Below, one piece after another: positions 35,354 through 43,735 of a DNA stretch of 64,000 nt. Numbering within the stretch: position 1 is the stretch's first letter; every line of letters begins with the position of its first letter. The notes beneath the pieces were generated by a model, which was given only the letters and a program-made list of their open reading frames with translations, had not been told where the DNA came from and ran no database searches. The stretch comes from an uncultured Collinsella sp. (GTDB lineage: Bacteria > Actinomycetota > Coriobacteriia > Coriobacteriales > Coriobacteriaceae). The DNA is taken from contig UQKU01000009.1 in the NCBI GenBank assembly GCA_900541675.1, forward strand, positions 6,436 through 70,435, given 5' to 3'. A program made the translations under genes and the position numbers.

Positions 35354-36346
35354 CTAGTTGCGGAAGGCATTATCTAGGGTGGCGGCCACGATCAAAGGGT
35401 CATCGGTGCCGGCGAAGAGGCGGATGGTGCTCCCCTGCTTGCCGCGTGGAGCCGAAAGACGCGTCGTTGCGCCGCCGGCGGACGATGTGCGAAACTCCTC
35501 CGGCAAAGCAACGAACAGATCATCCGCACTACGCTCGATAAGGTCGAATTCAACTGCCGGGCCAAAGCCGTGCTCGAGGATTCCCGTTGCAACCGCATGG
35601 TCGGGATGCGAGCTCAGTCCGGGATAGCGCACGTTGCGTACCATCTCATTGGCGGCCAGATACTCGGCCAGCGCACGGGCGCGGTCGAAGTGTGCCTGCA
35701 TGCGGACATTAAGCGAGGAAAGCCCGCGCTCCAGCACGTCGGCCTCCCCGGCAGAAAGGTCGAGTGCCAAAGCACCGCAGCCTGCAAACAAAGCATGCGC
35801 GCACTCGGCAGCAGCATCCACACGATGGCGCTTGAGCTGCGAGCGCGCCACCGAAGCGGCAACGAGCTTGCGCGGAGCCTTACCGGCGCACACACGGTCG
35901 AGCGCCTCAAGCGACAGCGCAGCACCTAGCCGCAGCGGATCGCAGCCAAAAGCCGACGCCACGGTGTTATCCACCACGAGCAGCGCATGAGCCTCACGCG
36001 CTGCGCGGCCTAACGCACGAAGATCGGGGACGCGCAGACCAAACCCGCCGATAGAGTTCACAAACCACCACAGGTGCGGCCCCTCGGCATCAAACGAAGC
36101 ATCAAAGTTCTCGGACGCGGCGACAAACGCCTCGACGGATGACGAGCCCACCAGCGCGACATCGCAGCCATCAAAGCCGCGCGCAAACGCATCGGCAAAG
36201 TCATCCGCAAAGGCCACCAGACGGTCACCGGGACGCACAATACCCAGCAGCGACAGAGCCGCCGGCACATGCGGGGCCGCAACAAGACGCGCCTCGCGCG
36301 CACTGGACCTCAAAGCCCAGGCCTCTTCTAGCTGCTGTACATCCAC
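35354..36346 (-). CDS. Degenerate Cys/Met-metabolism PLP-fold protein (cystathionine gamma-synthase-like)
   Basis: 330 residues from a GTG (VDVQQLEEAWALR) behind AAGGGA; the frame extends to a TTG at 36370. The fold I aspartate region LLVVDNTVASAFGCDPLRLG matches the Cys/Met PLP family, as does the C-terminal RNVRYPGLSSHPDH and STIRLFAGTDDP. However, the segment where the Schiff-base lysine is expected (S-x-T-K-x-x-x-G-H) reads ALSLEALDRVCAGKAPRK and has no such motif. It may be an altered or non-catalytic homologue. Downstream of the scr terminator, so probably expressed separately. Confidence 0.72.
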   Translation of the reverse strand: MDVQQLEEAWALRSSAREARLVAAPHVPAALSLLGIVRPGDRLVAFADDFADAFARGFDGCDVALVGSSSVEAFVAASENFDASFDAEGPHLWWFVNSIGGFGLRVPDLRALGRAAREAHALLVVDNTVASAFGCDPLRLGAALSLEALDRVCAGKAPRKLVAASVARSQLKRHRVDAAAECAHALFAGCGALALDLSAGEADVLERGLSSLNVRMQAHFDRARALAEYLAANEMVRNVRYPGLSSHPDHAVATGILEHGFGPAVEFDLIERSADDLFVALPEEFRTSSAGGATTRLSAPRGKQGSTIRLFAGTDDPLIVAATLDNAFRN

Positions 36347-36373
36347 ACGGCACCGTCCCTTCATAAGCAAAAA

Positions 36374-36404
36374 CCCACGATGCGGGTGTTCCCCGCATCG
36401 TGGG
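36374..36404 (-). terminator. Terminator after scrB
   Basis: Perfect 13-bp stem (36374-36386, 36392-36404), followed on the minus strand by TTTTTG. It ends the scrA-scrB transcript directly before the next gene. Confidence 0.85.
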
Positions 36405-36442
36405 CAACGGCTGCAGTATAGCGCCGATAGGCGACGAATCGC

Positions 36443-37981
36443 CTAGATGTTGAGCGTGCGATAGGTCACGTTCGCACCCGGAGCATCAACGGACACGCCA
36501 TAGGCCTCGGGATAGATGCGCGTCGAAAACACGAGCGCGCCATCGTTCACAAACACCTCGACCGACGAGATATCGCCAACAACGCGCACGTTACGAACCT
36601 CGTCGATGGGCTCCCAGCGCACGGTACGACCGCAACCGGCAGAAGCGCGACCCTCATCGGTAAATCGCATCTCAAAGCGCGAGGGCAGCTCGCCCTCGGC
36701 GGGCACAAACGACAGCTTCAGCTCGCCATCAACGGTTGCGGTGAACGCTCCGTCGACACCGTCGACAACAACGTCAAAGCAGGTATCGCCGGCAACCTCC
36801 AACGAGCCCTCCCCCACACGCACCGAGACATAATGGCGCTCGATCTCGCGCGCCGGCTGCTGCAGCACCACGCCGCCGTCACCGGCCGTAAGCTCGCGCG
36901 GCACCGTCATGCAGTGCTGCCAGCCGCACACCACGGTTGGTGCGTTGCCATAGGTCGGCTCATCGGGCATGCCCATCCAGCCGATCAGAATGTGGCGACC
37001 GTCCTCGGCCGTGAACTCCTGCGGAGCATAGAAGTCAAAACCGGCGTCCCACAGGCGGAAATCGCCCAGCTCATAAGCGTCCTTGCCACCCGTAATGTCG
37101 CCCGATACAGGCATGTAGCCAGCGGCATACACATTGCCGCGATCCCAACGACCGCCCTCAAGGCCCTGGGGCGAGAACGACAAAAATGCAGCGGTATCGC
37201 CATTCGCATCGAGCTCAATATAGCCAGGGCATTCCCACATAAAGCCAAAACGCTCGGGCGTAGACACACGGCTCTCGAGCTCCCAGCTCAGCATATCGGC
37301 CGAGCCATACACCAGGATCTCGCCCACATCGCGACCGGCGCCCTCGCCGTGCATGGCGCAAAATCGACTATCGACATGCGGACCATCCACGCGACGACGG
37401 GCGCCCAGCACCATGTGATAACGCCCATCCGCGTCACGCCACACCTTGGGATCGCGCACGTGGCAGGTCAAATTCTCGGAATAATCCTCGGACGCCAGCA
37501 CCACGCGCTTTTGGCTGAACTCCCGACCGGCAAGGCCATCGACGCTCTCCACATAAACGGTATCGGCGCGGCGGCCGGTATTGACGTAGTCGTACGTGCC
37601 GTCCGCATCGGAAAGCTTCACGTTGCCTGTGTACAGCACGCGAATGCGACCGTCCTCGGCAAGCGCGGAGCCCGAATACACACCGTGGCAATCAAACGGC
37701 TCGTCGGGCAGCAGTGGGGCGCCAACGTAGTCCCACGTCATAAGGTCGCGGCTCGTCGCATGGCCCCAGACCTTAACGCCGCCCTCGACATCAAACGGCG
37801 CATACTGAAAATAGGCATGGAACACGCCGCCCGCCTGGCAAAGACCGTTGGGGTCGTTGAGCCAGCCCGCCGGCGGCATAATATGGAAGCGCTGGCCATA
37901 CGCGCCATGACCGCACTCAGAGGCGGCAGCGTCAACAGCGGCAACCAGCTTTGCAAGGTCGCGGCCAAGTGCATTAGACAT
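36443..37981 (-). CDS. scrB: Sucrose-6-phosphate hydrolase (GH32)
   Basis: Cleaves sucrose-6-phosphate, produced by the PTS transporter encoded upstream, to glucose-6-phosphate and fructose. 512 residues. GH32 landmarks: nucleophile motif AGWLNDPNGLCQ (about 37-48), RDPKVW transition-state Asp, and acid/base MWECPGYIELD; a C-terminal beta-sandwich follows. 106 bases after scrA, same strand. Confidence 0.94.
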   Translation of the reverse strand: MSNALGRDLAKLVAAVDAAASECGHGAYGQRFHIMPPAGWLNDPNGLCQAGGVFHAYFQYAPFDVEGGVKVWGHATSRDLMTWDYVGAPLLPDEPFDCHGVYSGSALAEDGRIRVLYTGNVKLSDADGTYDYVNTGRRADTVYVESVDGLAGREFSQKRVVLASEDYSENLTCHVRDPKVWRDADGRYHMVLGARRRVDGPHVDSRFCAMHGEGAGRDVGEILVYGSADMLSWELESRVSTPERFGFMWECPGYIELDANGDTAAFLSFSPQGLEGGRWDRGNVYAAGYMPVSGDITGGKDAYELGDFRLWDAGFDFYAPQEFTAEDGRHILIGWMGMPDEPTYGNAPTVVCGWQHCMTVPRELTAGDGGVVLQQPAREIERHYVSVRVGEGSLEVAGDTCFDVVVDGVDGAFTATVDGELKLSFVPAEGELPSRFEMRFTDEGRASAGCGRTVRWEPIDEVRNVRVVGDISSVEVFVNDGALVFSTRIYPEAYGVSVDAPGANVTYRTLNI

Positions 37982-38043
37982 ATCAAAGTCCTAACGGATA
38001 GAAAGTAACAGGGCGCCAGAGATCGACACCGGATACGGGAAAC

Positions 38044-38068
38044 GCCCGCGAGCATACAACCCGCGGGC
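38044..38068 (-). other. Hairpin in the scrA-scrB gap
   Basis: GCCCGCG/CGCGGGC inverted repeat (38044-38050, 38062-38068) without a T run. It may stabilise the scrA 3' end or attenuate scrB. Confidence 0.4.
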
Positions 38069-38087
38069 ACCCTTCAATCAAAAGCTC

Positions 38088-39488
38088 TTAGGCCTGCTCG
38101 GAAGCCTTGGGCTCGTCCTTGTACAGGACAAATGAGACGGCAAAGGAAACCAGCGCGGCGACCGCAAACATGATCGCGTACTGCACGGGCTGGGCCAGGC
38201 ACAGCAGGATACCGAAGATACCGGTAACGCCCGTGCCGGAAGCGGCAAGCGAGGTGAGCGCGCAGACCAGGGCGCCGCAACCGCCACCGATGCAGCCGGC
38301 GATGAAGGGCTTAAAGAAGCGCAGGTTCACACCAAAGATGGCAGGCTCGGTAATACCCATGAAGGCGGACAGGGCCGAAGGAAGCGCCAGGCCCTTGATC
38401 TTGGCATCGCGGGTCTTAAAGGCAACGGCGAGCGCGGCGCCACCCTGGGCGATGTTGGCGGCACTGGCGATGGGCAGCCAATAGGTCACGCCGTACTGGG
38501 CGAGCTGGCCCAGGTCAATGGCGGTGTACATCTGGTGGATACCGGTAACGACCGTGGGGGCATAGAACAGGCCGACGATAAAGGAACCGATGCCGAAGGG
38601 CAGGGTCAGCAGAGCCTGGATCAGACCGAGGATGGCGTTCTCGGCCCACACGAAGATGGGGCCGACGGCAACGAGCGTCACGAGCACGGTCACGAACACC
38701 GAGACGAGCGGGGTCACAAAGAGGTCGAACATCTCGGGAACGATCTTGTGCAGGCGCTTCTCGAGGAAGGCCAGAATGGCGCAGGCGATAACGATGGGGA
38801 TCACGTGGCCCTGATAGCCGACCCACTCAAAACTGTACACGCCGGGGATGACGGTGACCATGGTCTGCACGCCCTCGGAGGCAACCGTGTAGGCGCTCTG
38901 CAGCGAGGAGTTGATGAACGCACCGCCGACGACGGCACCCAGGTACGGGTTGGCACCAAAGGCCTTAGCGGCGGAGTAGCCAATCAGGATCTGCAGAATG
39001 CCAAAGGACGTGCCCGAGACCAGGTCGGCAATCTTGTAGATAAAGTTATTGGTGTCGAGCGCGATAAAGCCGTTGGAGGCCATAAAGTTGAGGGCGCTCA
39101 TAATGCCCAGCAGCAGGCCCGAAGCCACGATGGCAGGGATGATGGGGACAAAGACGTCGCCGAGCACCTTAATGGCACGCATAAAGATGTTCTGCTGCTG
39201 CGCCGCGGCCTCCTTGACCTCGGCCTTGGTGGCAGCCTCGACGCCACTGAGCGCGATGAACTCCTCGTAGACCTTGTTGACGATGCCGGTGCCAAAAATA
39301 ATCTGCAGCTGGCCCTGGGCCTCAAAGACGCCCTTAGCGCCATCGACATTCTCGATGGCCTCCTTGTTAACCTTGGTGTTATCGGCGATCACCAGGCGCA
39401 GACGCGTGGCGCAGTGTGCGGCCGAAACAACGTTGTCAGCGCCACCGATGCTGTCGAGCACCTCTTGGGCTGATTTGCGGTAGTCCAT
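38088..39488 (-). CDS. scrA: PTS sucrose-type transporter subunit IIBC
   Basis: Imports and phosphorylates sucrose. 466 residues. N-terminal EIIB domain with the phospho-cysteine in SAAHCATRLRLVI (about 31-43), then an EIIC domain of about ten membrane helices (FMASNGFIALDTNNFIYKIA, PLVSVFVTVLVTLVAVGPIF, GITEPAIFGVNLRFFKPFI). No EIIA domain, so it must use a separate glucose-type EIIA. The start at 39488 (MDYRKSAQEVL) has AGGAAAGG upstream. Transcribed with scrB. Confidence 0.93.
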   Translation of the reverse strand: MDYRKSAQEVLDSIGGADNVVSAAHCATRLRLVIADNTKVNKEAIENVDGAKGVFEAQGQLQIIFGTGIVNKVYEEFIALSGVEAATKAEVKEAAAQQQNIFMRAIKVLGDVFVPIIPAIVASGLLLGIMSALNFMASNGFIALDTNNFIYKIADLVSGTSFGILQILIGYSAAKAFGANPYLGAVVGGAFINSSLQSAYTVASEGVQTMVTVIPGVYSFEWVGYQGHVIPIVIACAILAFLEKRLHKIVPEMFDLFVTPLVSVFVTVLVTLVAVGPIFVWAENAILGLIQALLTLPFGIGSFIVGLFYAPTVVTGIHQMYTAIDLGQLAQYGVTYWLPIASAANIAQGGAALAVAFKTRDAKIKGLALPSALSAFMGITEPAIFGVNLRFFKPFIAGCIGGGCGALVCALTSLAASGTGVTGIFGILLCLAQPVQYAIMFAVAALVSFAVSFVLYKDEPKASEQA

Positions 39489-39544
39489 GACTTCCCTTTC
39501 CTCCAACGGGCGCATTTGCACCCGGCCATCTTTGACACTTACAC

Positions 39545-39584
39545 TGTAATCGTTTTCAGTTTCATATGTCTGTAATCGTTTTCA
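39545..39584 (-). promoter_or_regulatory. Two LacI-type operators upstream of scrA
   Basis: TGTAATCGTTTTCA occurs at 39545-39558 and again at 39571-39584. Both fit the LacI/CcpA pattern TGNNANCGNTNNCA exactly and lie 57-96 bases before the scrA start, 26 bases apart. Likely bound by ScrR, possibly also by a CcpA-like protein. Confidence 0.8.
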
Positions 39585-39671
39585 TAGTAGGGTGAACGGT
39601 AGGAAATAGCCGGCGAATGGTAGTTTTGAGATAAACACAAGGGCTCAGAGGCAGGCAGACGTGCCCAAGGC

Positions 39672-40652
39672 CTAGACATTCATAAGCTGATGGCCGAGCT
39701 TGAGCGTCTTGAGACCGCTCTCCCCCTCCTCGTCATCGAGCGTGTTGAGCAACATATTGGTCGCCTCGACGCCACTGGTCAGGTAGCCATAATGCACGGT
39801 GGGAATGCCGCCCGTCAGCGCGCGCAAAAACGCGTTGTCGCCAAAACCGCTCACGCGGTGTATGCCCTCGCCCATGCCGCGAACCTCATCGATAGCACGC
39901 AGCGCGCCCGCCGCCATGGTGTCGGTCGCGCAGGCGATAAACGAAACATCGGGAGCGACGGAAAGCAGTTCACGCGCCGCAACATAGCCCGAGTCGAGCG
40001 TAAAGGACCCCTGGCGAATCAGGCTCGGATCAAGCGCCACGCCCGCGGCGCGCAAGCCGGCCTCAAAACCGCGACGGCGGTCATAACCGGCCGCGCGGTC
40101 CTCCTCGGTAACTCCAATGTAGGCAATCTTGCCATCCACGCGGCCCGCAAGCGCATGGCCCAGCTCAAAGGCGGCCTCGTAATCGTCGTGATAGACGCAC
40201 GCCGCGCCCTCAACATTCTGGCCGATCAGCACGATGGGCACGCGGCACGATTCAATCGCCCGACGGTGCTCGTCGGTAATCATAGTTGCCACCAGCACAA
40301 TGCCATCGACCGGGTGGTTTTGGAATAAATCGAGGTATTCGAGTTCGCGATCGGCCGCGTTGTCGGTATTGGCAAGCAACATCTGGTAGCCACGGTGACC
40401 GAGCACCTGGCCAATGCCAGCGGTAATGCGGCTCACGGATTCCGAGTTGATCTTGGGCACGATGACGCCGATGAGCTTGGTGGAGCCGGTGCGCAGTGCA
40501 CGAGCCTGGCTGGACCGCACGTATCCAGTCAGCTCAATCGCCTTCTTAATGCGCTCGGCCTTGTCCGCCGAGATATATCCACCGTTGAGGTAGCGCGAGA
40601 CGGCGGCGCTCGAAACGCCCGCCAACTCGGCCACATCTTTCATCTTTACCAC
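39672..40652 (-). CDS. scrR: LacI-family sucrose operon repressor
   Basis: HTH at the N terminus (MKDVAELAGVSSAAVSRYLN) followed by a periplasmic-binding-like sugar domain (KLIGVIVPKINSESVSRITA, DGIVLVATMITDEHR, SFIACATDTMAAGALRAIDE). 326 residues from a GTG at 40652 behind AGGGG; ATG codons at 40643 and 40667 are alternatives. Next to scrA with LacI-type operators on both sides, so the assignment as sucrose repressor is strong, though the effector is inferred. Confidence 0.88.
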   Translation of the reverse strand: MVKMKDVAELAGVSSAAVSRYLNGGYISADKAERIKKAIELTGYVRSSQARALRTGSTKLIGVIVPKINSESVSRITAGIGQVLGHRGYQMLLANTDNAADRELEYLDLFQNHPVDGIVLVATMITDEHRRAIESCRVPIVLIGQNVEGAACVYHDDYEAAFELGHALAGRVDGKIAYIGVTEEDRAAGYDRRRGFEAGLRAAGVALDPSLIRQGSFTLDSGYVAARELLSVAPDVSFIACATDTMAAGALRAIDEVRGMGEGIHRVSGFGDNAFLRALTGGIPTVHYGYLTSGVEATNMLLNTLDDEEGESGLKTLKLGHQLMNV

Positions 40653-40667
40653 GAGTACCCCTGTCAT

Positions 40668-40681
40668 TGAAATCGCTTTCA
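40668..40681. promoter_or_regulatory. LacI-type operator at the scrR start
   Basis: TGAAATCGCTTTCA fits TGNNANCGNTNNCA exactly and lies just before scrR, suggesting autorepression. Confidence 0.7.
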
Positions 40682-40793
40682 CCATGATACCCGTGTGGAG
40701 CTACATGCATATCGCAAGACAGGACGTCACGGTCAATTTAGCTGTCGTAGTACGGGCATCGCAGGGCTTCAACTAGAAACTTCGAAATTTAAA

Positions 40794-40823
40794 TGCCGAA
40801 TCGGTCAAACTACCGATTCGGCA
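40794..40823 (-). terminator. Terminator after the toxin-antitoxin-chaperone operon
   Basis: Perfect 12-bp stem (40794-40805, 40812-40823); the minus strand continues TTTAAATTTC. Located 50 bases beyond the end of the SecB-like gene. Confidence 0.7.
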
Positions 40824-40873
40824 CCTCGTTATATTTGCACACAGTGGCAGGCAAAATCCAACTCGAGAACAAC

Positions 40874-41323
40874 TTACTCACTTTGGAAAGACGCATCGCT
40901 GTCCGCTGCCAATTCCGAAGGAAGAATTGCCGGCAGCGTCAAAGCCCCCATGGGCGAAAGTCCAGTAACGACCATCAGATAGCTCTTAGCGTGACCATAC
41001 GCCATGGAAATCGCATTAGAGAGAAGATAACGGCGCGCTTCATCGTCTGAAATGTCGAACGGCAATTTTGTAGACACCGAAATAGCGACCGACACATCAG
41101 CGCGCATTTTTTCCTTTGCATCGTCTCTATCAATCAGACTGCCACACACATACAGCTTTAAGTCTGCACGCTCGCCCGCCTTGTTCCTCAATAGATGGAC
41201 GTCCTGATAACTAACGTCAACTTTTAAATCCATATTCTGGGAGGGCTCATTCTCAATATGAAAAGTTGAGTCGACAACAAACAAATGAACAACCTGAATA
41301 GGCGCAATGAAATCCTTACTCAT
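40874..41323 (-). CDS. SecB-like chaperone of a toxin-antitoxin-chaperone (TAC) module
   Basis: 149 residues. The C-terminal part KSYLMVVTGLSPMGALTL then PAILP matches the SecB pattern (aromatic-R/K..., then G-x-x-x-L-x-L-P-P), and the N-terminal beta strands FHIENEPSQNMDLKVDVSYQ fit a SecB-type sheet. Its ATG overlaps the antitoxin stop by 4 bases. In known TAC systems (Mycobacterium HigBA1-Rv1957) such a protein protects the antitoxin from aggregation and degradation. It is unlikely to be general SecB, which actinobacteria usually lack. Sequence similarity is judged by eye. Confidence 0.68.
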   Translation of the reverse strand: MSKDFIAPIQVVHLFVVDSTFHIENEPSQNMDLKVDVSYQDVHLLRNKAGERADLKLYVCGSLIDRDDAKEKMRADVSVAISVSTKLPFDISDDEARRYLLSNAISMAYGHAKSYLMVVTGLSPMGALTLPAILPSELAADSDASFQSE

Positions 41324-41712
41324 GCAGCCAAACCTCCCGGAATCATCTCAAAGTCCAATCGTTTAGCCGAGCAGTCGCTGTTAAATGAAGACCATTGTTC
41401 TCGGACAGAGTTATTAGACGAAGAAAACGGCGCCTCATTCGAATAACTGGAAATGACCTGTGGAATAATTTTGACACCCAGCGCAAGCTCAAACTTTGCG
41501 ATTGTTTTCAGCGTCATGTTGGGCTGAGAATTCAACAATTTCGAAAGCGACTGAAGACTCACGCCCATACGCTTTGCCAGCTCGCTTTTACTCAAGCCCG
41601 AGCGCTGCATCTCGCGATGAACAATAAACTCAATATCTAGTGCGTGCTCATAGGCACGGGTTTCACTCGTTTCCGTTTCCGCGTAAAAGTCTGATAAATC
41701 GACCTTAACCAT
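41320..41712 (-). CDS. HigA-like antitoxin with possible chaperone-addiction tail
   Basis: 130 residues. HTH at about 36-80 (QRSGLSKSELAKRMGVSLQS, LNSQPNMTLKTIAKFELALG). The remaining 45 residues, rich in Ser, Asn and hydrophobics (EAPFSSSNNSVREQWSSFNS, FEMIPGGLAA), extend beyond a normal HigA and could be the region that makes the antitoxin dependent on the chaperone. Lies 39 bases after the toxin gene and overlaps the SecB-like gene by 4. Confidence 0.75.
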   Translation of the reverse strand: MVKVDLSDFYAETETSETRAYEHALDIEFIVHREMQRSGLSKSELAKRMGVSLQSLSKLLNSQPNMTLKTIAKFELALGVKIIPQVISSYSNEAPFSSSNNSVREQWSSFNSDCSAKRLDFEMIPGGLAA

Positions 41713-41751
41713 TACAAGTCTCCGTTTCGTAAGCGGGCAAAAAAGCCGACG

Positions 41752-42159
41752 CTATGACTCCAAAAGCCGCTTTGCTATCGGGGCCAACTGTTTTGCGCGT
41801 TTAATTTCTTTGGAAATATTTCCCGAGCCTTGATGGCCCTTAAACCAAAAAAGCAAAACAATCTTGTCCACGCCTTGGCAAATCGCGTAGACCATTTCTC
41901 GATTAACCCCATCAAAACCCTTGAGTTCGTATAGTCCAATCTTAGGCTCGATACATCGAAGCTTTGACGTTCCACTGACATCCTTTAGCCCGTAATCATA
42001 GATTTTTGAAATCTGATTGATCATTTTACGGGCGGTAAACTTCGTTTTAGGATCAGACATCATCTTCTGAAACTGAGAGTTCTCAGGGGAGGTGGTTAGT
42101 TCCCAAAAAGGTCGTCCCTCGGGATCAGCATATTCGACAAGCTCATAGTCACTAGCCAA
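41752..42159 (-). CDS. HigB-like toxin (RelE/Gp49 superfamily)
   Basis: 135 residues from a TTG start behind GGAGGGGG. The core GLYELKGFDGVNREMVYAIC, KIVLLFWFKGHQG and EIKRAKQLAPIA fits the HigB/Gp49 pattern of ribosome-dependent mRNA interferases. First gene of a toxin-antitoxin-chaperone operon under a palindrome-containing promoter. Confidence 0.75.
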   Translation of the reverse strand: MASDYELVEYADPEGRPFWELTTSPENSQFQKMMSDPKTKFTARKMINQISKIYDYGLKDVSGTSKLRCIEPKIGLYELKGFDGVNREMVYAICQGVDKIVLLFWFKGHQGSGNISKEIKRAKQLAPIAKRLLES

Positions 42160-42196
42160 AGGCCACCCCCTCCGCTTCAGAAGAAACCAAATATGG

Positions 42197-42228
42197 TTAA
42201 CTTATAAGTTAAGTTTAGTCAAATTCAA
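42197..42228 (-). promoter_or_regulatory. TAC operon promoter with palindromic operator
   Basis: Perfect 16-bp palindrome TTAACTTATAAGTTAA at 42197-42212 overlaps a TATAAG -10 (42201-42206); TTGAAT (42223-42228) is the -35 with a 16-base spacer. This is the expected layout for autorepression by the HTH antitoxin. Confidence 0.6.
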
Positions 42229-42449
42229 ATTTATGGCAAGCCCCAAGCCGTGTTCAAGCAATCTGCATTATTGACTCAGAGAAATGTGGGGAAGAAGCGG
42301 CAGAAACTACATTGTCAAATAAGGCCCCCAACGAAGTGCCCGAACTTTTATGGTGACCAACAACATACCTAGAAGGCGAAGGCAAGGCACGCAACCGCCC
42401 AGTCACCGTGGCCGGTCTTAGGGAGCGCGGCGGTTTGCGTTGTTGCGGG

Positions 42450-42938
42450 CTAGGTCTTCTTGGCAGTCTTGATCGCAGGCGTCTTGGAGGACGCGGGCGC
42501 AGGCTTGGCGTCCGATTTGGGCGACGAATCAGGCGTGGGGGGCGGGTTTTCGCTGGGCTTGGTCTCATCACCGGGCTTTTCTTCGCTACCGGGCTTTGTA
42601 TCCCCCGCGGGATTGCCACCAGCGGGCTCACAGGTACCGGGCTGGGTCTTCCCCGCCGACGACTGGGCGCCTGTGGGTTCAATTACCACATGCTAAGCAA
42701 CGGCCCCACTGGCGTCCATAACACAGGCGGTACCAAAGGCCCCGCCCATCGGCGTCACAAACTGCGCCGACGTAAGTGAGCCACTCTCGCAGGCAGCATC
42801 GGCTATGGCGCCGGTCGCGTCCACCCAGGAGGCGTCCACGGCAAACAGGCCATCGGAAGCGTACAGGCCAAAGAAGCGGCAGTCCTCGCCCGATCTGCTG
42901 CTAGCAGCAGCAACGTGCGAGCCCGTAGGTTGACTGCG
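42450..42938 (-). pseudogene. Remnant of a secreted/surface protein with Pro-rich tail
   Basis: One minus-strand frame reads through FFGLYASDGLFAVDASWVDA, SGSLTSAQFVTPMGGAFGTA, then meets an in-frame TAG (42693-42695), and continues in the same frame as a tail rich in Pro, Lys, Glu and Ser (EEKPGDETKPSENPPPTPDS) typical of wall-spanning regions. No N terminus or sorting signal remains. Read as a decayed fragment; the rest of 42229-43068 shows no other convincing gene. Confidence 0.5.
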
Positions 42939-43068
42939 TCAATACCGCTAGATTCGGCCTAGTATCCTATCGGGTCCCAAAAGGTCAATCCAGTTAAAGA
43001 CGGCAGGCAGCCCGAAACAACATCTTTCATGAATCTCCAGTCTTATCAAGCCCGATCGAACTTGACCG

Positions 43069-43734
43069 TCAAACCAGATACGGCCCAATCACATCGAATA
43101 TCTCGCCCACCTTGGTTGCAGGGTTTTGCGCGGATGGTTTAACGTTACCCAGCCCCCTATGGTATGTGACGAGGCGTCCAGCACGCTGCAACGCCTCGCC
43201 TCGTTTGCCGTCCACCACCTCGAACAGCCCTGCCAAATTCTTGCGGTACTCAATGCCCAGGTCTTTAGACATGGCTTGAGCGAGGCCACGCTGGCACTCT
43301 GCGGCCGACATGGGAGCAGTCGTATATCGAAGGTGCAGAAGGGGCCACAGCTCAAAGCAGGGGTTCGACCACAGCGCATGAAACGTCCTCAATCCATCGG
43401 TGAGCTCGGCGCATTTGCTCTCCATCGCATCGAAATCGGATGCAGGGAAATCATCCTTATCAAATACAAGCCACACATGGTCAAACGTCTCAGGAGCATA
43501 GCGACAGTGTTCGACAGCGAAGTCAAGTAGGTCGAGAGTATGTTTGCCAGTCCCCTTAACGACTACGGCAACCTTCCGCTCGTTTGCTGCGCCTAACGCG
43601 GCGCGCACGCCCTCGAAGTAGCGAGGCTCAGTCTCCTTGCCCTCGGTCACCACGAGATGGCGCGTCATCTGGACCATGCGAGAGCGTCCCTCGAGCTTGC
43701 CGCTGCGCCAGTCCCTCGACTTTTTCGCGGCCAT
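43069..43734 (-). CDS. RloB-like (AbiLii-type) protein
   Basis: 221 residues from MAAKKSRDWRSGKLEG. The RloB landmarks are HLVVTEGKETEPRYFEGVRA (about 22-41) and VWLVFDKDDFPASDFDAM, which together suggest a Toprim-like nuclease fold. The ATG is 1 base after the RloA stop, so the two are co-translated. RloA/RloB pairs correspond to the AbiL abortive-infection system and occur in type I restriction loci and defence islands. The start at 43734 is set by this spacing; the open frame extends to 43926 inside rloA. Confidence 0.85.
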   Translation of the reverse strand: MAAKKSRDWRSGKLEGRSRMVQMTRHLVVTEGKETEPRYFEGVRAALGAANERKVAVVVKGTGKHTLDLLDFAVEHCRYAPETFDHVWLVFDKDDFPASDFDAMESKCAELTDGLRTFHALWSNPCFELWPLLHLRYTTAPMSAAECQRGLAQAMSKDLGIEYRKNLAGLFEVVDGKRGEALQRAGRLVTYHRGLGNVKPSAQNPATKVGEIFDVIGPYLV

Positions 43735-43735
43735 A

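Noticed and set aside
42408..42779. Plus-strand Gly/Arg-rich open frame of 123 codons
   Set aside because: Lies opposite the Pro-rich tail of the pseudogene and has low-complexity composition.
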